Assembly: GCA_021292105.1 (NCBI GenBank)
Contig: CM037865.1
Location: forward strand, 27,440,027 to 27,504,026
Source: Anadara kagoshimensis
Taxonomy: Eukaryota; Mollusca; Bivalvia; Arcoida; Arcidae
Reading direction: 5' to 3'
DNA length: 64,000 nt
Under the pieces are notes generated by a model that did not search any database, had not been told where the DNA came from, and saw only the letters and a program-made list of their open reading frames with translations. Below are positions 1 to 9,844 of the stretch, piece after piece. Numbering within the stretch: the stretch's first letter is position 1; each line of letters starts with the position of its first letter. The translations under genes and the position numbers were made by a program.

Positions 1-240
1 GGCATATAGCATTTCTGTATAATGGTCTGTCCGTCTGTAACATTTGGTTTCCGTGCTGTAACTCAAATTTTATTGAACTGACTTTGTTCAAACTTCACAG
101 TGATAGTACTTGATGAGAAGAAGAATCCTAATGATTTTGACAACCTTGGATCAAAGGTCAAGGTCACTTATTTAATATAGAATTATAGTTTCTGCACTCT
201 ATAAGTTTTATCCAGTTGAATAAGGGGGGGGGGGAGTTTT
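1..240. repeat. Dispersed repeat fragment with poly-G
   Basis: The stretch has the phrase 'ggtctgtccgtctgtaac', then 'caaaggtcaaggtcac', then a poly-G run near 225-235. No open frame or splice structure is visible. Its style matches dispersed, non-coding repeats with 'ggtcaaggtcac' phrases elsewhere in the window (27-28 kb and 61-63 kb). I infer a truncated mobile element whose left end lies outside the window. Confidence 0.4.
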
Positions 241-498
241 GCGGATATGCGCTGGCATGTGTTTTACAAACATTTCTAGAATGGTTTCTTAAGAAACAGA
301 TGAATTCCTTTTTTTAATAGAGAAGTTTTATTTATTGTTAATATCTGTTTTCATTCGTTATGATTATTCACTGTTATGTTTTCAGCAGAATTAATTTGTT
401 GTTATTCTGTTATTAGAGACCCCTTCCTGCCCCTTAGTTACGAATATGTCACTTTTTCTTTCTTAGTAAAAAAATTACTAAATATTTATATGTTTTAG

Positions 499-662
499 TA
501 AAGGCAGAAGAACTGCAGAAATATTTAGTATTGTCTGCAGAAAAGCAAAGGCCCTGCAGCTCTGCAGATAACCTCAACAGCGCAAAAAGGCCAAAGCACA
601 GCTCAGATAATCCCAACAACAACAGAAAATTTAAAAGCAGAGCATGGAGAAACAGACGATAA
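499..662 (+). CDS. Candidate exon, unrecognised Lys/Asn-rich protein (frame uncertain)
   Basis: A good acceptor ('tatgttttag') precedes an open frame of 53 codons that starts KAEELQKYLVLSAEK and ends at TAA 660-662. Composition (Ser, Asn, Lys, Arg) suits the exons downstream on the same strand. However, the two other forward frames are also open over the later part: one reads IPTTTENLKAEHGETDD, and the other starts MEKQTIKPTTKHKNES near 643 and runs on past 700. No strong GT donor is visible after 660. It could be an alternative last exon, an exon carrying an indel, or an exon read in another frame. No family is recognised. Confidence 0.45.
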
Positions 663-1690
663 AGCCAACAACCAAGCACAAGAATGAGTCTATCCTGCAA
701 AATGAGGCCAAAATGACCACCATGAAATCAGTGGCAAAAACTTTATTATATAATTTTGTTTTCTGGTAGAAAGCTATAGATCAGAAATATTATGTTTTAA
801 TCTGAAATGGGTATAAGTTTTAATGCTACTGAAACTTGCAATCTTATCCCCAGTTTCACAATCATTCCTTAACATTAAGGAAGACAATTTATCATCCCCA
901 TTACACATTTACAATTTGCTATGAAATTTCACTTAATATGTTTTAAGTTTTATGTATGTATCTTGTATACATTTGCCAAATATATGTTCTTTTCCTGACA
1001 AAAGCATTTGTTTTATTTATTGTAATATCTTACAATTAGAATTATCCATATCTGGACTATTTTTTAACATGGTTGATTTGAAACATGTTTTGATCAATTC
1101 TCTTTATTTTGCTGAATATGGCTGAATGGAAACTGCAGGTGTATCTGAATCTTTGCTGAGATTTGAAAAATTGCACTGGGCTTAAAAATTGTGTAACAAA
1201 TCTGGTATATGACAATACAATGCAAGGAGATTTTATTAGATTAGTTTTCTTATTCTAAGTCTCAAATTGTAAATTTCTGTAACAAAAGAAAAATGAAATT
1301 GCAAATTGCAACATTTTGTGATAGGAATTGTGAGTATTAAACTGTACTTAAAAGTTGGTGAATGTAAAGGTAGTGTTTCAGTTGTAGGTTGCAATATGTG
1401 CCAAATGCAAATAGTTTTTATAAATATTGGAACAAAAATTCATGGCCAGTAGTAACTAACAAACTGTTGATTTTTTGTTATTGCGTTTGAATGACCTTTT
1501 TAAATGAGCTTTGAATCAATCTAGGGTATACTCTTTTAAGAGGGCATCAAATGAACTTGATATAGTATTCATAATTATATCCATAAAAATACTTTTTTAT
1601 TATCCCCCCCCCCCCCATCTTCCTAAAAGTACAGTATAAATTTACTGACTTCTTGATACTATTTGTTAGAATTTAAACATCTTTCTGCAG

Positions 1691-1779
1691 GTGGGGAGAG
1701 TGTTACACAGAAGTCCAAAAGGAAGAACGATACTACACCTGCAACCAAGAGTGTCCCAAAGCCCAAAAAGAAGAAACAG
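1691..1779 (+). CDS. Internal exon, basic lysine-rich segment
   Basis: The exon lies between acceptor 'ctttctgcag' and donor 'gtaact'. Read with two bases left from the preceding codon it encodes 29 residues that begin GESVTQKSKRKN and end PKPKKKKQ. The KSKRK and PKPKKKK clusters look like nuclear localisation signals (inference). It ends in phase 0 and joins cleanly to the exon at 2216. Protein family unknown. Confidence 0.6.
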
Positions 1780-2215
1780 GTAACTTATATTCAGATCAGA
1801 GTTTGACTTTTATTTAAAGCATGTAATGATACTGGTGATAATAGGGCTCCAAGTTGTGGCTAAAATGGTTGCTGACATTTGTTCCAAGATTACAATGACT
1901 TAGGTAAGCTTATTTTTGTTAGTGCATATGATGAGTATATGATCTGCTTGTACTAGCCCAACAGTTAGCCAGATTTATAGCAATAGCACTGGAGCAGCAT
2001 GCTGCAAATTGACATAACACACCCCACTTGCACACATTATACTTGCTAAGCCAACCAGTAATGAATGGAAATGCCTTCAAACATGAAACTTTGTATACAA
2101 CATCTATTAGTAAAGGTTTACACAATTTAACTGTCAATATTTATATGAGTGGACACTCCATAAGAATATATATATTTGGACAAAATGTATGGGATGTATC
2201 TTGATTTAGTTACAG

Positions 2216-2319
2216 ACATTGGACCTAGAAAAAGCAGGTGAAAACTTGGAGTTAATGGAAATTGAGATGCAGATGAGCCAAGAACAGATGAATGTGTGCC
2301 AAGAACAACAGCCAAATGT
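2216..2319 (+). CDS. Internal exon, Glu/Gln/Met-rich helix
   Basis: Acceptor 'agttacag' and strong donor 'gtaagt' bound this exon. In the phase set by the previous exon it reads TLDLEKAGENLELMEIEM and continues through a Gln/Met-rich stretch. It ends with two bases (GT) that combine with the A at 2917 to give Val. The composition suggests an amphipathic or coiled-coil helix. Phase agreement on both sides is the main support. Confidence 0.65.
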
Positions 2320-2916
2320 GTAAGTAATGAATAAGGATTAAATACCTCATACTGTTTTACATAAGCCAAAAAAATAGCTTATATACACAGGGATATTTGC
2401 AACATGTCTGAATGCTTCCTGTATGCACCTACTCAATTTTATTAGACTAAAATTCATGAGAAATTAAAACAATTGTTGAACAAGACAACATGGGCAGCAG
2501 AGCAATTTTGACCCTCTGATTTGACATATCGGGTGGCATGGTTTATCGTTATTGTGACAACACAAAATCGTGATTGCTCTCAATCATGGATTAGGTTAAT
2601 AAAATGGTGTTTGGGCAAGCAAAATTTTATTCAGTCAAGTGAAATTTGATAGCTACTGGCCGGACTGGATAAGTGACCTCAAACGTTAATGTCCAGCTTG
2701 ATGTCTTTTTACAGTTTTAACAATATAGCATTGCTTCAAAATGAATACAAAACAACTAGTTTGGGGGAACAAATACCTTAAAAACAGGACAAATTGGTCA
2801 TTTTAAACGTGTCAAGTGGAAGTAATTGTTTCAAGAAAATTACACCCGTTCAGTTTTATAAAGTGAAATCTTATGGTTTATTGCACATTTTTAAATGCTT
2901 GTTTAAATTCTTTCAG

Positions 2917-3160
2917 AGAACCTGAATCAGTTGAAAGACACACCAGTTCCATTTTGTTGGAAAGTTTTAATGTGCTAAATAATGAACAACAGATTGGCTG
3001 CTCATGTGAAATAAGTATAGAAAGACTGAGTAGAGAAAATCAGGAACTAAGGAGGAAGATTGAAAATGTAGAAAATGAAAACAGCAGTTTGTGGGCAGCC
3101 CTGAACCAAGTGAAAGAAAATATTACCTGGCTGTACTACAATAATTTATTATTTATTTAG
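2917..3160 (+). CDS. Internal or terminal exon with coiled coil
   Basis: The acceptor is 'aaattctttcag'. In phase the exon reads EPESVERHTSSILLESFN, and later the coiled-coil-like IERLSRENQELRRKIENV and NENSSLWAALNQ. There are two ways to end it. It can read through to TAG 3158-3160. Or it can splice at the GTGAAAG donor at 3110, leaving a 51-nt intron that ends in 'tttatttag' and joining in phase 0 to the exon at 3161. A 51-nt intron would be very short, so both forms are possible. The Leu/Ile/Val spacing supports a dimerising helix; the family is not recognised. Confidence 0.65.
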
Positions 3161-3220
3161 GTCTCCTCGTGCCATGCGGCACATAAGGCAGCCACACAGT
3201 CACACTACAATAAACAACAG
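3161..3220 (+). CDS. Small internal exon (alternative continuation)
   Basis: Sixty bases between 'ttatttatttag' and 'gtaaat' are open in phase 0 and read VSSCHAAHKAATQSHYNKQQ. The phase fits both a donor at 3110 and the next exon at 3626. The acceptor AG doubles as the end of the TAG stop of the unspliced form, so use of this exon decides whether the protein continues. Confidence 0.5.
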
Positions 3221-3625
3221 GTAAATACTTTGAGTACAGATTACGGAGAGTGATGTCAGAATTGGTGCTTAGGGCTGAAACAATTATAGTGGAACACTTG
3301 TAATTGCATACTGACCAATTGCTTAGCCTCGTTAATTGTTCAAGTTGTTAAAACACAAAGCCATTTCTTATTTTTTTTTTAAACAATGGTCAACAATTTG
3401 GTTGCAAGCATACAAAATAATATGTTGGAGTTTCTACTGAGATACAATTACTACTATGGAAGTAAGCAAAAACCATATCTAAGAATTCCAGTGTTTATTC
3501 TGAATTTTTGGTGTACATTATCTACCGTCAATTTATACTGAAATATATATTTTATATTCCGTTAATTGCAGTGGCAGCTTGTTTGCATGCTGTAAATTCA
3601 TTTTGTGTCAATTTTATAATTTTAG

Positions 3626-3754
3626 ATGGATGTCAGTTCTAGTGCTTTCACATACAATGAACCCATTTCTTCATTAGCCAGTATCCCAAGACCAACTGCA
3701 TATGCTAATGCTACAGCCTGTTCATCAGATTTTGAGTTTTCCCACTCCAGTCAG
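3626..3754 (+). CDS. Internal exon, Ser/Thr/Ala-rich segment
   Basis: The exon lies between 'taattttag' and donor 'gtaatt' and holds 43 codons in phase 0 with no stop. It begins MDVSSSAFTYNEPISS and ends FEFSHSSQ. Low complexity and Ser/Thr richness suggest a disordered region. It is the last confidently phased exon of the + strand gene in this window. Confidence 0.6.
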
Positions 3755-4184
3755 GTAATTAGCATATGAATTCATGCTGCTGTCACAGTATAAGTAGTTG
3801 TTGTTGATTAGGGTACGTTCTGTCAGTAGTCAGAGCTAATTTATCTGGAAATTGGCTACAAAATTTTTATTTTATTTTAACAGATCAGTTTCCATATTTG
3901 TTGCTCATGTTTTTATGTCAGCTAGTTTCAAGGGTCAGTGTTTTAAATATCATAATTCCAAACCTGCCCAATCTGTTGCTGAATACTGGATATTTTTTCA
4001 TGCATGTTAATTTTTTCATTTTATTAGCAAACATTTGTGTTGCAAACTTGAATTGGGGTAAAGTTGAAATTGTTTGCATTTCCTTGCACTATTTCAGTAT
4101 AACTGGGGTGTATGGTATAATATCGCCCAATGTATCATAATATTAAAGAAACCTTACGCTGTTTAAATATTTGTTTTTCATAAC

Positions 4185-4257
4185 GTGGAACCCGACACCA
4201 ACGCCACATCAGACAAAATGCCTGTTGAAACCCAAGAGATTTCATCAGGACCATCAG
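4185..4257 (+). other. Candidate coding fragment without a clear acceptor
   Basis: An open stretch reads VEPDTNATSDKMPVETQEI and then SSGPS before it runs into an AT microsatellite. The codon content looks like real protein and suits the acidic/Ser-rich exons upstream, but no convincing AG acceptor precedes it. It may be a decayed exon or the remnant of a last exon damaged by microsatellite growth. Confidence 0.3.
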
Positions 4258-4262
4258 TACAT

Positions 4263-4269
<7 letters not shown>

Positions 4270-4314
<45 letters not shown>

Positions 4315-4322
4315 TATATATA
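4270..4322. repeat. (AT)n microsatellite
   Basis: The stretch is an almost pure AT dinucleotide run. Confidence 0.95.
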
Positions 4323-4840
4323 CAAGGCATTAAAAAGACCAGTTGTCCTTAAAAAGCGTCATTGTGAGGACCACTGGATTAGGAAGACCAATGTTGGTCT
4401 ACTTAATATTTTGAAATCCTTTGATTATTTTTCTGATACTCAGTTTTGATTTATTTTCCTTTATTATCTTGAATAAATGTATTTGTACCAGTTAAAGCAA
4501 AAAAATCACATTTTTATTTAGTAATTAAATAAATAATTAACGAAGTTTGGAAGCTGCTGTATATATCCGAGTCCTTTTTCAACGTCATTAAGGAGACTTT
4601 AAATTTATGGATTTTTTTACAATTATCTGCTATATATAAATATAGAGACAACGTGTTAATTTAAGATAGCGTTTCTTTGAAAAAATATATGCCCCAAATG
4701 TCAAAAAAAGCTCTAATTAAAAATCATTTTCAACGTTGCTAAAAATCATGTTTTTGACGTTGCCATTTTTTGGTGCCGTCGCCTTCGGGGTTCTTCGGTA
4801 GTTTACCATATTGTTCGGAACATTATATCACGTGGCCATT

Positions 4841-4879
4841 ATGATGATGGCGGCCGCGCTTTTTTACGGCAAGAAAATG
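4841..4879 (+). CDS. Candidate first coding exon (MMMAAALFYGKKM)
   Basis: A triple ATG opens 13 codons that end exactly at a strong donor, ATG|GTAAGT. The surroundings (about 4760-4870) are richer in G+C and CpG ('ggtgccgtcgccttcggg', 'gatggcggccgcgc') than the flanking AT-rich DNA, as expected near a promoter. No in-phase second exon was identified, and the N gap and a repeat field follow. It is a possible gene start, not an established one. Confidence 0.35.
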
Positions 4880-5134
4880 GTAAGTTAGTATAACTTGATA
4901 TTCAAACATTTGTTGCAGTGTGAAAGAAATCGCATAGTATACGTATGATCTGGTGATGTCTGGTACATAAGGAAAGTGTAAATTTATCGCTTCGATGACC
5001 AATATTCAACAACCAACACATGTTCAGGATTTTGGAACGATCTGGAAGTTTTTGTCTGGAAACGGGTATCTATATCTTCACGTCGTAGATTCCTATTAGG
5101 CTATAATATGACGAGTAGGAGGGCGCTGCTTTTA

Positions 5135-5332
5135 GTCGTCCCTTTTTGCAAGTATGTTCAATGCCGATTTAAACGCTTCGGTAGTGTCGGCGTTTATGAT
5201 ATCTTCAGGAAGATGGTTCCATTCCACTGACGTTCTTGGGGAAAAATGAATATTGAAATCACCAATTTGGTGGATTGTGCCCAATCTGATATACTTGAGT
5301 AATTGTGCATAGTTGAAATTACAAAAGAACAT
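5135..5332 (-). pseudogene. LINE reverse-transcriptase C-terminal tail fragment
   Basis: The reverse strand encodes a short open frame with the phrases HFSPRTSVEWNHLPEDI and TTEAFKSALNIL. This 'FxPRTxxxWNxLPxxxxxxxxxxxFK' pattern is the typical carboxy-terminal tail of jockey/CR1-like LINE ORF2 proteins. No RT core is attached, so it is a truncated retrotransposon remnant. Confidence 0.75.
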
Positions 5333-5393
5333 GGTGTAAATTCCAGTTGCTGAGATACATGATTATCGCTTTCAACTATGAATTTCATGTCGA

Positions 5394-5490
5394 TTGCTGG
5401 ACAACTCGTACCCAAGACAACTCACACCTAAAGACAACTCATACCCAAGGCATCTTGTACCCAAAGACAACTCGTACCCAAAGCAATTAT
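5394..5490. repeat. Short tandem repeat, 'acccaaagacaactc' unit
   Basis: About five imperfect units of some 17 bases (variants of 'acccaaagacaactcgt') follow each other. They are non-coding. Confidence 0.7.
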
Positions 5491-5519
5491 CATCATTTTT
5501 TTTAAAGATTTCTTGCTAT

Positions 5520-6177
5520 AGCATTTTTTTTTTTTTTTTTTTTGCAAACTTGCTAGTTATATCTATTTCAATTTAAAACAACTGAATACCAAAGATTGAC
5601 TTTGTTAAGTGGTTTTATGTAAACTCTGTAAGTCTGTTTTTATTCGATTATTAAGATTGTTTGGATTATTCTGCGCATTGATGAGTGAGTTAATGTCCCA
5701 ATCAAGAATATTTCACTTATATCGAGACGTAATAAAGTTATACTTTATATCATTATAAACCGCAATTATTACCAATGTTTTATTTAAAATAAGTGCGTAT
5801 CCAGTAATTATCTGTTCAATTCTGTAAATTTTGGGTGCTGAAAAGAAAACTAGTAAACTTAGCCTAAAATGATAATAATAGCAATACACACAATACAACA
5901 TTAAAACTGCAATAAGTTCTGTAAATATACTGAAATGTGCACACAGTCATCACATAACTCTCACATGAATCATACACACATTTTATAAATTCAACACGTA
6001 ATGAGGTATCCAATGAGATTGAATATCGCTGGTCACGTGATTATCACTGAGTATCCTGGTCATTGAACAAGAAAGACGTGATTGAAATTGTAAACAAAGA
6101 CTGTTAAATTTGTGTTTTTACACAGTTTTATAGACTGTCGTTGTAATTGATTAACAATTGACATTTACGCTCAGCGT
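5520..6177. other. No gene seen
   Basis: AT-rich sequence with a poly-T run near 5525-5543. I see no coding exon or recognisable repeat up to the assembly gap. Confidence 0.5.
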
Positions 6178-7177
6178 NNNNNNNNNNNNNNNNNNNNNNN
6201 NNNNNNNNNNNNNNNNNNNNNNNNNNNNNNNNNNNNNNNNNNNNNNNNNNNNNNNNNNNNNNNNNNNNNNNNNNNNNNNNNNNNNNNNNNNNNNNNNNNN
6301 NNNNNNNNNNNNNNNNNNNNNNNNNNNNNNNNNNNNNNNNNNNNNNNNNNNNNNNNNNNNNNNNNNNNNNNNNNNNNNNNNNNNNNNNNNNNNNNNNNNN
6401 NNNNNNNNNNNNNNNNNNNNNNNNNNNNNNNNNNNNNNNNNNNNNNNNNNNNNNNNNNNNNNNNNNNNNNNNNNNNNNNNNNNNNNNNNNNNNNNNNNNN
6501 NNNNNNNNNNNNNNNNNNNNNNNNNNNNNNNNNNNNNNNNNNNNNNNNNNNNNNNNNNNNNNNNNNNNNNNNNNNNNNNNNNNNNNNNNNNNNNNNNNNN
6601 NNNNNNNNNNNNNNNNNNNNNNNNNNNNNNNNNNNNNNNNNNNNNNNNNNNNNNNNNNNNNNNNNNNNNNNNNNNNNNNNNNNNNNNNNNNNNNNNNNNN
6701 NNNNNNNNNNNNNNNNNNNNNNNNNNNNNNNNNNNNNNNNNNNNNNNNNNNNNNNNNNNNNNNNNNNNNNNNNNNNNNNNNNNNNNNNNNNNNNNNNNNN
6801 NNNNNNNNNNNNNNNNNNNNNNNNNNNNNNNNNNNNNNNNNNNNNNNNNNNNNNNNNNNNNNNNNNNNNNNNNNNNNNNNNNNNNNNNNNNNNNNNNNNN
6901 NNNNNNNNNNNNNNNNNNNNNNNNNNNNNNNNNNNNNNNNNNNNNNNNNNNNNNNNNNNNNNNNNNNNNNNNNNNNNNNNNNNNNNNNNNNNNNNNNNNN
7001 NNNNNNNNNNNNNNNNNNNNNNNNNNNNNNNNNNNNNNNNNNNNNNNNNNNNNNNNNNNNNNNNNNNNNNNNNNNNNNNNNNNNNNNNNNNNNNNNNNNN
7101 NNNNNNNNNNNNNNNNNNNNNNNNNNNNNNNNNNNNNNNNNNNNNNNNNNNNNNNNNNNNNNNNNNNNNNNNNNNNN
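6178..7177. other. Assembly gap of 1000 N
   Basis: Exactly 1000 undetermined bases. The round number suggests a fixed-size scaffolding gap, so the true length is unknown. Reading frames that span it have no meaning. Confidence 0.99.
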
Positions 7178-7510
7178 TTTTATCGTGCCACGCCTTTCGT
7201 GATACGGGACTCCGTTGTTTATTTTTGTTTCCCATCCGAAAGATGGTGAAGTGGCAGAAATTTTTACCTTTGCGGTGCGCTTAGTGCAATGCGTAGGAAG
7301 AGTTATATGACGTGCCACACCTGCCGTGACAAGAGGCATCGGTTTTTCAGGTATCTTTCGAAGGACCGCGTGGCTTTTTAAATGCCGAGTACTTGGCTGG
7401 CGAAAGAACAGTCACAACATATTTTCTAAGTCTTGGTCAGACCCGACCGGGGTTCGAACCTAAAACCTCCCACATACGAAGCGAGCACTTTGCATCGTAA
7501 ACGTTCTTCC
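7178..7510 (-). mobile_element. tRNA-derived SINE, family 1, truncated by the gap
   Basis: In reverse orientation the right part carries the B-box-like 'ggttcgaacc' near 7451-7460. The body has the family phrases 'aagtggcagaaatttttacc' (7248-) and 'cgaaagaacagtcac' (7401-). The same phrases recur at 31.6, 40.7, 43-44.8, 47.9 and 57.6 kb. The left end is lost in the gap. Confidence 0.7.
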
Positions 7511-7619
7511 AAAATGCCCCGTCCCGCACAATCATTACGAGCAAGCTCCGAAACAGCGCCCGCCTCCTAGCTCCGTATGTGATAAAAGAGATACGAATGT
7601 TGGTCGCTGTTCGGAGCTT

Positions 7620-7990
7620 GCATTAGGAGATGTTGATCACGTGGCATAGCAGCGAATCCCATTGCTATGACTCTGATGTCATAGTCCCTAGATGACCAGA
7701 GAAGACAAGAACAAAACGGAAGCTTACATAAACAATATCGGGTTTCATTAAAATCCAAAATGGGGTTCACTGCTGTACCACGTGGTACTACCCTCTAACA
7801 CTTGTGTGGAACACTTATTTCTTATAATGAATCAAATCAGATGACGTTTTCCCGTAAAACGACGTTAATGTGGGATCAGTTTTTTGCGACGTCCCGCATT
7901 TGTAAAAGTTATCTGGCATGTACCGACCACGTGCGGCCAACCCCATTTGAAATTTTGTCAATCGGACTGACATCTAATTCATAATATCCC
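7620..7990. mobile_element. MITE-like repeat with 'gtaccacgtggtac' motif
   Basis: The phrases 'ctgctgtaccacgtggtact' and 'cttgtgtggaacacttattt' are shared in diverged form with 16.26-16.6, 21.6, 32.1 and 34.45 kb. The copy at 21608-21758 has visible inverted ends, so I treat the group as a non-autonomous DNA element. This copy is diverged. Confidence 0.45.
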
Positions 7991-8045
7991 AATACAGATG
8001 TAAATCTACCCGACATTATGTAGGGTTTCATAGTAAAACAAAACC

Positions 8046-8050
<5 letters not shown>

Positions 8051-8094
<44 letters not shown>
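8051..8094. repeat. (CA)n microsatellite
   Basis: A run of about 22 CA dinucleotides. Confidence 0.97.
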
Positions 8095-8096
<2 letters not shown>

Positions 8097-8265
8097 TCTC
8101 TATCTCATTAGAGCATTTCAACAAACCAATCATAAATCTGAGGGACACGACATATCTGCCCCACATTGATTGTTGGTGGTGTCACAACTCAGGCGGTGGC
8201 AAAGTTAATAATTGCCCCTGGATAACGACAGTAGTTCAGATGACATAATAGTCAATCTTAACAGT

Positions 8266-8270
<5 letters not shown>

Positions 8271-8300
<30 letters not shown>
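8271..8300. repeat. (TC)n microsatellite
   Basis: A pure TC run of about 15 units. Confidence 0.95.
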
Positions 8301-8304
<4 letters not shown>

Positions 8305-8360
8305 AATATATAATAATGTACATCAGGTGGATTCTCTTACAGAAATATACCTAATAAATT

Positions 8361-9103
8361 AAAGGTCAAGCGAACAGGTCAATGTTGTTTGACTATAATA
8401 CTGTATATGCAAAGTATTAACAATGTAAACAGTGTTCTCCATTTGGCATACCGTTTATGAATACTGAAACATTATTAGGCATATTTAATGAAATACCATG
8501 TATTCAATACGCACATTTACAAGTAGCAACGTGTAAATAATTGATTTATGAAAAAGGTACCGGTGCTATATATGGTAGCATTTGTCCAGCAACATAAACT
8601 GGGTCCTTGGACAAACCGTACGTACGTAGTGCTTATAAAAAGACAGAGTAATTAACTTATATATCAAAATATGAATAGTTCTATGAAATTATCTAGCGCT
8701 TATAAATACTAATAAGTAAATACTAATAGCAGGTACCGCTGCTATATATGGAAGATCTATACATTTTGCATCAGCTAGTCCAGCAACATGCACTGGGTTC
8801 TTGGACCAAACTTAGTGCTGTAATTAACTTATATATCAAAATATGAATACATCTATGAAATTATCTAACGCTTATAAATACTAAAAACATAAAAATGTCT
8901 TACCAGTACCCATGATTACACTGAAGATATATCCCTATATATGTCTATTGTGTGACGGATTATCCTTATAATGAATTTAAACCGACGAGCTGGAACATCA
9001 ATATATAGTTGGGTCGCCAGGTAAACAAGTGACGTCACATTGATATTTACACCTTGTCGTATATAGACAAACAACGTTGACCTGTCCGCTTGACCTATAA
9101 TTT
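8361..9103. mobile_element. Non-autonomous TIR element, 'AGGTCAAGCGRACAGGTCAA' ends
   Basis: The left end reads 'aggtcaagcgaacaggtcaa' and continues tgttgtttgac. The right end, reverse-complemented, reads 'aggtcaagcggacaggtcaa' and continues cgttgtttgtc. The 740-bp interior has no ORF but holds a direct duplication: 8560-8710 and 8730-8885 share 'ctatatatgg', 'gtccagcaacat' and 'aattaacttatatatcaaaa'. Single termini of the same family lie at 9268 (+), 18403 (-), 40178 (+) and 59231 (+). It is most likely a MITE; superfamily not assigned. Confidence 0.75.
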
Positions 9104-9161
9104 AAATATTTATTTTGGACCAGTGCGTTTATTTATAGGGAACACATATGTCTACATCATG

Positions 9162-9187
9162 GGGGGGGGGGGGGGAGGGGGGGGGGA
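9162..9187. repeat. Poly-G run
   Basis: About 23 G with one or two A interruptions. It may form a G-quadruplex and is prone to sequencing error. Confidence 0.9.
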
Positions 9188-9267
9188 AACATGTATTGAT
9201 TATGTATAATAACAGAGAATCCTAACACTAACATGTATTACATTGATCATCGAATTTTGGTATTCCT

Positions 9268-9300
9268 GAAAGGTCAAGCGAACAGGTCAATGTTGTTTGC
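9268..9300. repeat. Solitary 'AGGTCAAGCGAACAGG' terminus
   Basis: This is one end of the TIR family described at 8361-9103, in + orientation, 165 bp beyond that copy. No partner end is seen nearby. Confidence 0.6.
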
Positions 9301-9844
9301 CGGTCGTTTAAATCCATTATTGGTTTATTAATAGAAATGGCCCAGATTATCACCCCGGGTATGCATTCAATTCAGTATTTCGAAATACTAATACGTAGGG
9401 GTCTACATACATATAAGTACATGTATTTCGAAATCTTAATAATTTCAGACAATTTACTCTTGAACTGCCTTTAAATTCTGATTGCGCAATTTCAAAAGGT
9501 CCCCGGCATGAAATAAATTAATTAATCACTTAAATACTTCGTCATTAATTAGCTTCTTGGTAGTGGTAATATAAAGAACAATTTTGCTGCTAGTTAAAAT
9601 ATGAAATTCTTAAAAAACGAAGATATACTTCCTCATGCAAATGGTTTCCCTAGCTGAATTTGGTAAAATAAATTGAGTCCTTTTGGTATCTTTTCAGTAT
9701 CTTGAAAACAATTTCCCAATTTTGACCCAAGCACTAATGATGAGGAATTGTATTCCAAACGGTCATCTAATGCTGTAAAATTTAAAACTGGTATAATATG
9801 AAATTGTAATAAAACCATATTAATTTATCGTATGCACAAAGGTT

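Noticed and set aside
2127..2369. Reverse-strand frame of 80 residues
   Set aside because: It is antisense to a well-phased + strand exon and shows no features of its own.
6128..7339. Three long frames of 354-403 residues
   Set aside because: They consist almost entirely of N from the assembly gap.
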